The translations under genes were made by a program, and so were the position numbers. A stretch of DNA of 64,000 nt from a virus: IMG/VR virus record IMGVR_UViG_3300034050_000451, positions 1 through 64,000 of that record. The stretch is one strand, 5' to 3'. Below, one piece after another: positions 52,982 to 63,133 of this stretch (positions are counted from its first letter, which is position 1; each line of letters starts with the position of its first letter). Under the pieces are notes generated by a model. The model was not told the origin of the DNA. It made no database searches and saw only the letters and a list, made by a program, of their open reading frames with translations.

Positions 52982-55900
52982 TTATCCTTCTAATGCTAAT
53001 GAGAATGGTGTTACTAATGAGAACAATGAACGAGAGAATGTTCTACCTTGCAATGTTCCGGTTGCTTGATTAATTATAAGCCCCGTACCAATTTTAAAGT
53101 CACCAAGCTCGTTACCAGATGTAAAGTAAACTCTACCTCCAGCCAATTCGGTAATTTCTTTCGTTGGGTCAGCAACTCCAGCTCCACCCTGGTTAAAAGG
53201 TAATGCCTTATAAGTTACTCCAGCTCCAGAATAAGAAAAGTCATGTCCAGTAGTAATTATCAAAGAACCAAATTCTTCAACAGGAGCATTTCTCACTATT
53301 CTTTGGAATTGTGTTCTTAAATATCTATTAGTTTCAGCTGTTTCTTTCTTTTGTTCGTTTACAACTACTGCTGCTGAACCATATACCCCAGTATAATATG
53401 ATGATGCTGCTCTAACACTTCTTAGATTTCCACCATATAATAAATCCGTTGCTATTGCATCTACAATAAATCCAGTATCTCTATAACACTTTTCTTCATT
53501 ATAAACAAAGTTAGGAAATGCTCCAGCGGTATATGATATTGCGATTGATTGTAATGTTTTTTTACTTCCCCTTAATAAATCAACCGATAATTTTGTTTGG
53601 AATGATGGTCTTACTAATTGTTCTTTCAAAATTACCTTTTCAGCCATTCCCTTAGCAAAATCAATACCATCAATTGTTTGTGGTTTTTGTTTAGTTGTTG
53701 CTTCCGATGGAATATAGTAATAAAACGTTCCAGCCTTAATACTTCTTTCATTTCCACCATAAACTAAATCCGTTCTAGCTGCATCTATAATATACCCAAT
53801 ATCACGAGAACAACTTGCTTCATTATAATAAAATTCACTCCAAGATGATGAAAGATATTGAATTACTTCAGTTTGGATGAATCTTTTATTTCCAATTAAT
53901 AAATCAGCACCTACTAATACTGAAGCCGATGGTTGTACAAATTCTACATTTTGAATTACTTTTTGTGATAATCCACTTGCGTATATTATACCATCAACAG
54001 TTGGGTCCAATTGAGAAGTTGTTGAAGGAACTCCATTTTGAGTAGCCGCAGATGGGAATAGATAATAGAATGAACCAGCGGTTACACTTCTCTCATTTCC
54101 ACCATAATAAAGGTCAGTTGCAGCTGCATCAATTAAATAACCAACATCTCTCTTACACTTATCTTCATTATAATAAACACCACTCCAAGAAGATGATACA
54201 TAAGCGATTACCTCATTTTGGATAAACTCCTTATTATCTCTTAATAAATGCCAAGATGCAGATACTTCGTTTGAAGCAGTTACGAATTGAATATTTTGTG
54301 CTATTTTATTACTTAAACTAGCTGCGTATTTGATTCCATCTAATGTTTGATATAGTTGTGAACCAGTTGCCGCTGATGGGTATTCAAAATAGTATTTAGC
54401 ATTTACTACTGATGCTGATACTGAACCAAATAGTAAATCTTCAATTGCCCCACTTACAATTAATCCCACATCTCTACTACAACTAGCTTCATTGTATGCG
54501 AATCCACTCCAAGAAGAACTAATATATGCAATTACCTCATTTTGGATAAATGGTATATTTGATTTTATTAATGAATATGCTTGTAAAGTTCCAGAATCTA
54601 TTAACGATGCAGTATATTGAGAAATGGCTGGGAGTGAACCCGTTCCATTTGTTATAGTATTCATTACTAATCCAAATGATGAACTTAATGCGTTTAATAC
54701 ATTAATATTAGATGTACCTGCTCCACTTATTTGATTACTATTAGTAAATTTAATATTATTATTAGTATTTGAAGTTACAGTTGGTACTTGTAATATATTA
54801 TTTTGAATTAATTTGTTTATAATTGTTTTAACATATGATATTGCTTCAGTAGTTTCATTTAACTGAATAGTTGTAGCTTCAGATGGATATCTATAATAGT
54901 AATCAGCTGCTACAATACTTCTTTCGTTACCACCCCATAGTAAATCGGTTGCTATTGCATCTACAATGTAACCAACATCTCTTCTACACTTAGTTCTATT
55001 GTAAGTAAAGTATGGATATACTGAATCTATATAATAAATTACGTTTGTTTGTATTAATCCTTTATTATCTAATATTACATCATAATTTGCAATAGTTTCA
55101 GCACTTGCGGTTACTAATAAAGTATTTCTAACTATTTTATCAGCCAAACCAAATGCATGATTTACACCGGTGATTGTTTGGTCGGATTGAACCGAAGTAG
55201 CTTGTGATGGATATAAGTAATAAAACTCACCAGCAGTTACACTTCTTTCATTTCCACCATATAATACATCGGTTGCTACTGCATCTACAATATATCCTAC
55301 ATCTCTCTTACATTTAGATTCAATATATTCAAATCCACTCCAAGAAGAACTCATAAATGAAATTACTTCGTTTTGGATTAATAATTTGTTATCTAATAAT
55401 AAGTCATATGTAGTTTGTCTTTCTAATGAAGCAGTTACTAATGTTATATTATTAATTATTTTGTTAGTCAATCTTTGTGCGTATGTTACACCATCAACCG
55501 TTGGGTATAATTGAGCATCAACGCTTGGGGATGAACTTCCACTAACAGTTGCTGCTGATGGGAATAGGTAATAGAATGTTCCAGCGGTAATACTTCTTTC
55601 ATTTCCACCATAGTAGAAATCAGTTGCTACTGCATCTAAGATATATCCAACATCTCTACTACAACTTGCTTCGTTATATTGAAAATTACTCCAAGATGAA
55701 GAAATATATGAAATTACTTCATTTTGAATTAATGGTTTGTTATCGATTATTAAATTTGTTACACCAATGGTTTGTAATGAAGCAGTTACAAAGATATTAT
55801 TTTGTAATAACTGATTTACCATTCCTTTAGCGTAATTAATACCACTTAAAGTTGAATCTAATTGATTATTTTCAGATGGAACACCACCATTTGTTGCTCT

Positions 55901-58900
55901 TGATGGGAATAGATAATAGAATTCACCAGCTACTGAACTACGTTCATTTCCACCATATAAGGTATCAGTTGCTACTGCATCTAAAATATATCCAATATCA
56001 CGAGAACAACTTATATCATTGTATAATACACCACTCCAAGAAGATGATACATAAGAAACAACTTCCGATTGAATTAATGATTTATTTTCAACGATTAAAT
56101 CATATGCGTTTGTTCTACTATCAGGTGCTAATGCAAATTGATTATTTACAACAATATTTTGAACTAATCGTCTAGCATAATTAATACCATCCAATGTTGG
56201 GTATAATTGTGCTGCGGTTGTTGGAGATACACTACCACTAACAGTTGCAGATGATGGATATTTGTAATAGAATTCACCAGCGGTGTTACTTCTTTCATTT
56301 CCACCATATAATAAATCCGTAGAAACTGCATCAATTATATGTCCGATATCTCTTCTACATAATGATTCGTTATAATCGAATGTACTCCAAGAAGATGATA
56401 AGTAAGCGATAGTTTCACTCTTAACAAATTCTCTATTTTTTCTAATCAAATTATAAGATGCCGAAACCTCCATTGATGCGGTTTCAAAAATTATATTTTG
56501 AATTAATTTTTGTGTTAATTTACTTGCGTACTCAATACCATCTAATGTTTGGTTTATTTGAGTAGTTTCTGCTGCCGATGGGTATTCTAAATAATACTTA
56601 CCATTCACAATTGATGATGAAATAGTATTATATAATAAATCCTCAGCTGCTCCACTTACAATCAATCCAATATCTCTACTACAACTTGCTTCATTATATG
56701 AAGCCGTACTCCAAGAAGAAGATAAGTAAGATAAAGTTTCTATTTGAATAAATGGAATATTTTGCTTAATAATTTGATAAGCTGCTAATGTAGATGGTTG
56801 GGTTGAGGCCGCTCCATATAAACTAGCCGTAATATACGAACCACTGCCATTTGTAATGATTGTAGAAACGATTGATATCGAATTGGATACAAAGGTTACA
56901 TCTTCTAAACTAGCGCTTAAAGAGGCTGTAAATTGCTCTGTGCTACTAAACTTAGTTAATCCATTTATATTACTAATTTCAACCGGAATTGAACCAGTAC
57001 CATTTTTAATAATATTAATTATATTAGCAAAAGATGAACTTACGTTGTTAACCTGAGTTATACTTCCAGATTGTAATCCAATTATTTGAGGTACCGAAGT
57101 TACTTTAATTAAATCGTTAGTATTTTCAATTAATGCTGGAACTGAGCCCGTACCATTTGTTACTATATTAGTTACAATATTAAATGATGAACTTATAGTA
57201 TTTCTTAATGCCGATGATACCGCAAATGATGATGTATATTGTGATAGTTCACGTTTCTTAATTAATCCACTTACATTTGTAATTGTAGTTGGTAAATTAC
57301 TCACACCATTAAATAAAATATCAATTGTAGTTGCGAATGATGAACTTACTGATAATGATTCTGATATAGAAGCAGTATATATTGATTGAATTTGTGGTAT
57401 GTTAGTAACTTTAATATTATTAATAGTATTTGCTACAACCTCAAAATCACCCAATGATGGTATTTCAATATATCTTTGCGTATCTGAAATTGGTAACTCA
57501 TCAACAATATTAATAATTCCACTTGCTTCAATATCTTTACCATTTACATAGTATAAAGTATCAGGTGCATCGAATGGTACAATAAATGTTAAAGTTCCAA
57601 AGGTAACACCATTATTAGTTACACCTTTTGTATATTGATTTCTAAGACCTGGTTTTATATCAGTTTTAATATAAAATGGTCTAAAATCTAATTCAGTTGC
57701 ATTTACAATATTTAGTGAATTTACAGAGAATGTATAAAGTTCACCTCTCTTTAATGTTAAAGTAGGGTCTATACTACCATCTTCGATAGATGCAGTTAAT
57801 ACGTTATCAAATTTATTTAATTGATTTTCATTAAATAAATAATTTGCAGATTCAAATGCAATTACTTCATAATAAGTTGAGTATTCAGATGAACCACTTA
57901 AACTCAAACTTCCACTAATACCATATTTGATAATATCAGTTACAATTGAAAATGATGATGATACTTTTTGTATTTCAGTAGCACTAGCAGATATAGATGA
58001 TGTGATTTGTAAGCCATTACCAAATTTAATACCAGCTGCAGTATTTTTAACCAATTGAATTTCAGCAGGAATAGTTGTTCCAATAACAGTTGTTATTAAA
58101 TTACTTCCATATGAATTTTTAGGAATACCAACCGTTGAAATCGGAGCCCCATTTCTATCAGTTCCAATTGTTTGTTCGGTTGTAACTGAACTACCACTTT
58201 CAATTATTTTAATAATTGTATTAACGTTGTTAGAAATACTTTGAGTATTTGCGTTTGCTAACGTTGATTGAATTTGTGTTATACCACTAACATTTATTGG
58301 ATTATTTATATTCCAAATATAATCGTTTGAATTACCAACTATTGCCGATGGTATATAATCAGTTCCATATCTAATAATATCCTCAATAATACCAAATGAT
58401 TGTGATACTAATGTAACTTCAGTATTACTTGCAGATATAGATGATGTTACCGAATTAAATGCCGTAACTTTTATGTTACTATCAATATTTAATCCAATTT
58501 TTGGAGTTGGTAATATTTCTGATATTAAAATTTTATCGGTTAACGCATTTACATATTGAAGTGCATTTATTGTTTCAGTTAATTGAGTAGTATTTGCTAC
58601 TGATGGAAATAAGAAATAATATAATCCAGCAGTTTCAGTTCTTTCATTACCACCATACAATAAATCAGTTGTAATATTATCAACAATGTATCCAACATCT
58701 CTTCTACATTTAGCTTGGTTATAATCTAAATTAGGATATTGAGTATTGATATATGTAATAGTTTCAGTTTGAATTAAACTACGATTTTTTCTCATTAAAT
58801 CAACAGCCCCAATTACAGAATTAGATGCCGTTACAAATGTATCGTTGTTTAATAATTTTTCAGTTAATCGTTTAGCATATCTAATAGCATCTAATGTTTG

Positions 58901-61300
58901 ATTTAACTGAGTAGTTGTTGCCTCCGATGGATATCTAAAGTAGAATTGTCCAGCAGTTACACTTCGGTCGTTACCTTCATATTTTAAATCAGTTCCTACT
59001 GCATCTAAAATATATCCAATATCACGTGAACAACTTACCTCATTATATTCGAATTCAGACCAAGATGATGAAATATATGCAATGGTTTCTGCTCTAACAA
59101 AATCTTTGTTATTAAAAATAATATTATATCCATTATTAATATTAGCGGATGATGTTATGTATTGATTTCCTTTTAAAATATTTTGTGCAACACCACTTGC
59201 GTATTTAACCGCAGTTAATGTTGGTTCTAATTGAGTTGTAGTAGCTTCAGATGGATATAAGTAATAAAATCTTGCACTCTTTATAGATTCTTCATTTCCA
59301 CCATAAAGAATATCATATGCAGCTCCACTTACAATATATGAAATATCTCTCTTACAAGTTGTTTCATTATATGAAAACTCACTCCAAGACGAACTCATAT
59401 ATGCAATAGTTTCAGATTGTATAAATGGTATATTATTTATAAGTAAATTATATGCGTTTTGTTTTTCACTTGATGTGCTAGCATTTGAACTACTTGGTAT
59501 AATTGTAGGTAAATCACCAGTCCCATATTCAATAGTATCATACACAATTGAAAATGATGATGATACCGAATTTATTGTTTGTAAAGATGATGTTGTACCT
59601 GTTTGATATTGGTTTACATTACTAAATTTAAAACTAGCAGATGTATTACTTACAATATTTGGAGCTATACCACCAGCTACAATAGACATAATTGTATCAA
59701 AACTATTATTAGTTGTAGTAATTGTAGGTGAATCTACAGCTGAGGTTTTGTATTGAACAATATCAGTTGCTTGAATTGAATGAGATACATTTGATATACG
59801 AACATATGATTCGGTTGCAGGATTTCCTCTTTCAATTATATCATATAATATATTAAAATTAGTATCAACACTTGCAATATTTTGTAATGATGCGGTTGTT
59901 GATGAAGTATATTGATTTTCACCAGAAATATTGTAAACAGATTGCGATGAATATCCATTTATACTACTTTTTGCAATTAAACTTGGTTTATTTACAATTC
60001 CATTGTCAATAATTGAACTTATTAATTTAAAATCAGCTTTAACTATATCAGACACTTCATTCGAAGAATCTTCCGATAAAAAGTATTGTGGTAAAACATT
60101 AGGGTCAGTTACTCTAATTCCGTTTTCAGTATTTGGTACCAATGCAGGAATCGTAGATAATCCACCTTCAATAGTATTAACAATAATTGAGTAATTATCT
60201 TGTACATTTAAGAACGCATCAAAGTTACCACCACTACCCGTAATAAAACGTGAACCAGATGCGTACATACCATAATCACCAAATGAGGTGTTAGAGTTAA
60301 GTAATACCGCATGTCCACCATCGATAACTTTTACTGAATATGCTGAGAAGTTTGTGAAGAATGATACCAACTGAATGAATCCCCTTCCAACAACTTGACA
60401 ACCCACACCATTTGGTGCAACCTGTGTATATGCATCCAATACCATAGAGGCTAATGGAGAATCAGGATGGATTCTATTTCCATCTACGTTCAATCCACCA
60501 CCTCCAGCAGGAATATCCTCATACAGCTCAAGGAATGAGTTCTCCTGATTTGAAATCATAGAACAGTTCTGAACGTATGGTGATGTTGTAATAAATGCGT
60601 TTGGTGCGAATGCAATTGCGAATCCACTTTGAGAATCATCAACCGATGGATATACTCTCAAACCAGCAAATGTCATCTCAGCAAGATAACAACCACTATT
60701 TACCCAAAATAAATCTTCGTTTTCGTTTTTAGCAATAATTTTAGTTACCCTTAATCCAGCTCCCCAAACAGTTGTGTTTCTTGGAAGTTCAATTGGGTTT
60801 TCTTCTAAATAAGTACCCGCATCAACAGTGATTCTAAATCCACTAAAAAGAGAACCAGTTGGTAAACCATATCTACCATCATCACCCGGAGTTGCTAATT
60901 GAGCAGCTTTCTTAATAGTTCTTAATGGAAATTGCGGTGAAGTACCACTATTATTATCATTACCATTTGTAGATGATACATAGATAGTTGAATCACTTTT
61001 TGCAAAATCCTCAACTAATATTCCACCAAATCTTTGTGTATCAACCGATATATCAGAAAAAGATGCAGTTGCATCCAATCTACTTGCCGCATTGGCAAAT
61101 GATAATGCACCATCAATTTGTAATGACCCAGTAATTTCAACCGAACCAGTTATTCTTTGCTTATCCGAAGTACGAGTACCAATATCAATACTTTGTGATA
61201 CTAATAAAGAGCCAGATATAAATACAGAGTTGCCTACGGATATACTATCCCTAAACTGATTTACTTCTTCTATTTGTTTCTGTGGTATTAATCTAGCCAT
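52982..61300 (-). CDS. Giant virion protein: beta-helix plus 13 CxRD/GGN repeats
   Basis: 2772 aa. Residues 1-100 are fibre-like (VFISGSLLVSQSID). Residues 104-380 read as a pectate-lyase-type beta-helix: IYVSSTNGNDNNSGTSPQFP, then RTIKKA and VDAGTYLEENPIELP. From about 600 on, 13 copies of a ~100-aa unit occur: FIQxExIxYxSSSWSxFxYNExxCxRDxGYIvDAxxTDLLYGGNERS...YPSxATTTQL..T..., interspersed with shorter units (SSSFxIVxxIIxxGTGSLPxxI). At about 1143-1278 lies a cupredoxin-like domain without metal ligands. The C-terminus (GGRVYFTSGNELGDFKIGTGL, in part) is like that of T4-like-phage virion proteins. I expect a baseplate-peripheral or long-fibre component. Confidence 0.8.
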   Translation of the reverse strand: MARLIPQKQIEEVNQFRDSISVGNSVFISGSLLVSQSIDIGTRTSDKQRITGSVEITGSLQIDGALSFANAASRLDATASFSDISVDTQRFGGILVEDFAKSDSTIYVSSTNGNDNNSGTSPQFPLRTIKKAAQLATPGDDGRYGLPTGSLFSGFRITVDAGTYLEENPIELPRNTTVWGAGLRVTKIIAKNENEDLFWVNSGCYLAEMTFAGLRVYPSVDDSQSGFAIAFAPNAFITTSPYVQNCSMISNQENSFLELYEDIPAGGGGLNVDGNRIHPDSPLASMVLDAYTQVAPNGVGCQVVGRGFIQLVSFFTNFSAYSVKVIDGGHAVLLNSNTSFGDYGMYASGSRFITGSGGNFDAFLNVQDNYSIIVNTIEGGLSTIPALVPNTENGIRVTDPNVLPQYFLSEDSSNEVSDIVKADFKLISSIIDNGIVNKPSLIAKSSINGYSSQSVYNISGENQYTSSTTASLQNIASVDTNFNILYDIIERGNPATESYVRISNVSHSIQATDIVQYKTSAVDSPTITTTNNSFDTIMSIVAGGIAPNIVSNTSASFKFSNVNQYQTGTTSSLQTINSVSSSFSIVYDTIEYGTGDLPTIIPSSSNASTSSEKQNAYNLLINNIPFIQSETIAYMSSSWSEFSYNETTCKRDISYIVSGAAYDILYGGNEESIKSARFYYLYPSEATTTQLEPTLTAVKYASGVAQNILKGNQYITSSANINNGYNIIFNNKDFVRAETIAYISSSWSEFEYNEVSCSRDIGYILDAVGTDLKYEGNDRSVTAGQFYFRYPSEATTTQLNQTLDAIRYAKRLTEKLLNNDTFVTASNSVIGAVDLMRKNRSLIQTETITYINTQYPNLDYNQAKCRRDVGYIVDNITTDLLYGGNERTETAGLYYFLFPSVANTTQLTETINALQYVNALTDKILISEILPTPKIGLNIDSNIKVTAFNSVTSSISASNTEVTLVSQSFGIIEDIIRYGTDYIPSAIVGNSNDYIWNINNPINVSGITQIQSTLANANTQSISNNVNTIIKIIESGSSVTTEQTIGTDRNGAPISTVGIPKNSYGSNLITTVIGTTIPAEIQLVKNTAAGIKFGNGLQITSSISASATEIQKVSSSFSIVTDIIKYGISGSLSLSGSSEYSTYYEVIAFESANYLFNENQLNKFDNVLTASIEDGSIDPTLTLKRGELYTFSVNSLNIVNATELDFRPFYIKTDIKPGLRNQYTKGVTNNGVTFGTLTFIVPFDAPDTLYYVNGKDIEASGIINIVDELPISDTQRYIEIPSLGDFEVVANTINNIKVTNIPQIQSIYTASISESLSVSSSFATTIDILFNGVSNLPTTITNVSGLIKKRELSQYTSSFAVSSALRNTISSSFNIVTNIVTNGTGSVPALIENTNDLIKVTSVPQIIGLQSGSITQVNNVSSSFANIINIIKNGTGSIPVEISNINGLTKFSSTEQFTASLSASLEDVTFVSNSISIVSTIITNGSGSYITASLYGAASTQPSTLAAYQIIKQNIPFIQIETLSYLSSSWSTASYNEASCSRDIGLIVSGAAEDLLYNTISSSIVNGKYYLEYPSAAETTQINQTLDGIEYASKLTQKLIQNIIFETASMEVSASYNLIRKNREFVKSETIAYLSSSWSTFDYNESLCRRDIGHIIDAVSTDLLYGGNERSNTAGEFYYKYPSSATVSGSVSPTTAAQLYPTLDGINYARRLVQNIVVNNQFALAPDSRTNAYDLIVENKSLIQSEVVSYVSSSWSGVLYNDISCSRDIGYILDAVATDTLYGGNERSSVAGEFYYLFPSRATNGGVPSENNQLDSTLSGINYAKGMVNQLLQNNIFVTASLQTIGVTNLIIDNKPLIQNEVISYISSSWSNFQYNEASCSRDVGYILDAVATDFYYGGNERSITAGTFYYLFPSAATVSGSSSPSVDAQLYPTVDGVTYAQRLTNKIINNITLVTASLERQTTYDLLLDNKLLIQNEVISFMSSSWSGFEYIESKCKRDVGYIVDAVATDVLYGGNERSVTAGEFYYLYPSQATSVQSDQTITGVNHAFGLADKIVRNTLLVTASAETIANYDVILDNKGLIQTNVIYYIDSVYPYFTYNRTKCRRDVGYIVDAIATDLLWGGNERSIVAADYYYRYPSEATTIQLNETTEAISYVKTIINKLIQNNILQVPTVTSNTNNNIKFTNSNQISGAGTSNINVLNALSSSFGLVMNTITNGTGSLPAISQYTASLIDSGTLQAYSLIKSNIPFIQNEVIAYISSSWSGFAYNEASCSRDVGLIVSGAIEDLLFGSVSASVVNAKYYFEYPSAATGSQLYQTLDGIKYAASLSNKIAQNIQFVTASNEVSASWHLLRDNKEFIQNEVIAYVSSSWSGVYYNEDKCKRDVGYLIDAAATDLYYGGNERSVTAGSFYYLFPSAATQNGVPSTTSQLDPTVDGIIYASGLSQKVIQNVEFVQPSASVLVGADLLIGNKRFIQTEVIQYLSSSWSEFYYNEASCSRDIGYIIDAARTDLVYGGNERSIKAGTFYYYIPSEATTKQKPQTIDGIDFAKGMAEKVILKEQLVRPSFQTKLSVDLLRGSKKTLQSIAISYTAGAFPNFVYNEEKCYRDTGFIVDAIATDLLYGGNLRSVRAASSYYTGVYGSAAVVVNEQKKETAETNRYLRTQFQRIVRNAPVEEFGSLIITTGHDFSYSGAGVTYKALPFNQGGAGVADPTKEITELAGGRVYFTSGNELGDFKIGTGLIINQATGTLQGRTFSRSLFSLVTPFSLALEG
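53370..59430 (-). repeat. 13 copies of a ~100-aa CxRD/GGN unit
   Basis: Each copy has YNxxxCxRDxGyIvdAxxtDlxyGGNerS followed by a Tyr-rich strand and YPSxAT. In two copies (around 54480 and 56680) GGN is replaced and the preceding helix reads VSGAxEDLL, suggesting a subtype. The single Cys is present in all 13. Confidence 0.85.
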
Positions 61301-61680
61301 TATACTATTTGTGTAATTTTACCTTTAATTTCAAAATCAGTTCTAACTACGTCAGCCGGAACTCTTGTTATACTTTCAGTAAAGGTTATAGTTATAGAAG
61401 TATCATCAAATGTTACCGAATATCTATCGTTTGTTTGCTTCACTCCGTATAAATATACATCTAAATAATCCTTGGAATCTGCAACGATTAAATCTTCATA
61501 AACAAATCTAAAATCATCCAAATTTAAAGTAAATAGTTCACCATTTAAAGAAATTGATGTTGGAGTTGCCTCATAGATAAACGTATCTTTGATTACTTCC
61601 AACACAAAATTTTGAAAAGATTCTCTATCCCTCTTTGTAGTTATACTACCTATATCTATATTTGGTTTTAATCTAGCCAT
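61300..61680 (-). CDS. Small virion protein with shared C-terminal beta domain
   Basis: 126 aa beginning MARLKPNIDIGSITTKRDRES, with a helix and then a beta domain: YLDVYLYGVKQTNDRYSVTF, SITITFTESI, VVRTDFEIKGKITQIV. The last 60 residues match the ends of the next two upstream genes. Its stop overlaps the ATG of the 2772-aa protein, so the two are translationally coupled. The N-terminal MARLxP start resembles that protein's own, perhaps an anchoring motif. Confidence 0.6.
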   Translation of the reverse strand: MARLKPNIDIGSITTKRDRESFQNFVLEVIKDTFIYEATPTSISLNGELFTLNLDDFRFVYEDLIVADSKDYLDVYLYGVKQTNDRYSVTFDDTSITITFTESITRVPADVVRTDFEIKGKITQIV

Positions 61681-62054
61681 TAATTAATATTTTCTAAATC
61701 ACCTTCTATTTTTACTTCATCATTAGATTCAAATGCCCAAGGTTGTCCATAATTTGGGTCATTTGTATTTTCAATTGTTGTTGGGAAATTTGTTCTTATA
61801 AATTTTATGTGAAAATCATTTCCAACTTGTTCAAATTGATAATCTCTTGCGGCAATAAATCCACCCCATACAAATACATCAAATCTAGCAGCAGTTCTTC
61901 TTTTATCAGCAACTCTACTATCTAATGTTTTTAATCTACAATTTGTAGCTTTCCATATCCAATATAATGAATGTACCAAATCAACGGGTTCCAAAATGAA
62001 TTCATTTGGTTCGTTAACTTCTTTCATTATATTTTTAAGAGTCTTTATGTTCAT
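61680..62054 (-). CDS. Small virion protein with shared C-terminal beta domain
   Basis: 124 aa. A helical N-terminus (VDLVHSLYWIWKATNCRLKTLD) is followed by RFDVFVWGGFIAARDYQFEQ, FHIKFIRTNFP and SNDEVKIEGDLENIN, the same strand order as its two neighbours. Start and stop overlap the adjoining genes by 1-4 nt. Probable neck, tail-completion or fibre-attachment protein; no named relative recognised. Confidence 0.55.
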   Translation of the reverse strand: MNIKTLKNIMKEVNEPNEFILEPVDLVHSLYWIWKATNCRLKTLDSRVADKRRTAARFDVFVWGGFIAARDYQFEQVGNDFHIKFIRTNFPTTIENTNDPNYGQPWAFESNDEVKIEGDLENIN

Positions 62055-63133
62055 AGTTGTTCAAATTTTCCTACAATATCCACTTCATCATTTATATCAA
62101 TATCAAATCCTAATGTATTATTAAATGTAAAAACGATTTCATTTGTAGTTCCGTTAAAAGAATAACTATAAGTTGATGCTGGTTTAAATTCTGAATTAAC
62201 ATAAACTCTAAACCAATTTAAAGTATCAAACGAACCAATTAGTTCATTTGGTAATATTGGTTTTCTAACATTTGTTAATTTAACAACACCTCTATTTACC
62301 CCACCAGTTATACCTACAAATTGTGCTGCTTGAGAACCCCTTATAGCAACAAAATCTATAACAAACTGATATTCATTATATATGTTAGGATTGGTGAACA
62401 TAGTACCACTTAAATCCGTTTCTACACCCCATACAACTTTCTTTGGTGTGAATGATTTTTTAACAACTGGTGCCTCATCACGAGTTTCAGGAAGTAAATA
62501 TGCATTTACCACCATTGTGAATGTTGTTCTTATAATTCTTTCCGAACCCTCTCCAACTTCTTGTTGATTATCAAACGAATCAATACGAGTTCTAAATTTG
62601 AATCCATTTTCAGTTCCCCAATATCTATCAGTTGCGTATTGAAATTGTTCAACAATTTTATTCATATGCTCGGTGAATGATGACCACACCATTACCTCAT
62701 AAGTTACTGTTACATAGTCGGGTACCGAAACTTCATATTGTTCATATGCGGGTTTTGTACCACTTTGTAATGAAAATCGTTCGTATCTATTTGTTTTAGA
62801 GTATCTTACATAAGCAGGTAACGTATTAACATCTTTGAATTGAGCCATAGCGGCATCTCTTTCAATAGAGTTTCGTTTGAACATTACTAATGGTATTTGA
62901 ATCTTACCTCTAGCATCTCTCAAATACCCATCTACTCTAGCGTTTTTCCAACGTTCTGCATTACCATATATAAGTGGTACTTTAACCGCATTACCATTTT
63001 CTTCCACATCAGGAATAATGGTATCTACCATATACTCAGCTATGGTAGTATCTATATCAATAAGTTTTACACCTTTAGTGAACTCTTTAGATATCGAACG
63101 CTGTAAACCTCTATTTGTTTCTTTTTTATTCAT
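62051..63133 (-). CDS. T4-like-phage head-tail region structural protein
   Basis: 360 aa. Motifs VKVPLIYGNAERWKNARVDG and YLRDARGKIQIPLVMFKRNS, then TDRYWGTENGFKFRTRIDSF and RTTFTMVVNAYLLPET, recall a conserved virion protein found next to neck genes in T4-like phages outside the enterobacterial group. The C-terminal 60 residues (WFRVYVNSEFKPASTYSYSF...DINDEVDIVGKF) repeat the beta domain of the two downstream genes. A tail-terminator or sheath-stabiliser role (gp15/gp3-like) is possible but not shown. Confidence 0.55.
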   Translation of the reverse strand: MNKKETNRGLQRSISKEFTKGVKLIDIDTTIAEYMVDTIIPDVEENGNAVKVPLIYGNAERWKNARVDGYLRDARGKIQIPLVMFKRNSIERDAAMAQFKDVNTLPAYVRYSKTNRYERFSLQSGTKPAYEQYEVSVPDYVTVTYEVMVWSSFTEHMNKIVEQFQYATDRYWGTENGFKFRTRIDSFDNQQEVGEGSERIIRTTFTMVVNAYLLPETRDEAPVVKKSFTPKKVVWGVETDLSGTMFTNPNIYNEYQFVIDFVAIRGSQAAQFVGITGGVNRGVVKLTNVRKPILPNELIGSFDTLNWFRVYVNSEFKPASTYSYSFNGTTNEIVFTFNNTLGFDIDINDEVDIVGKFEQL

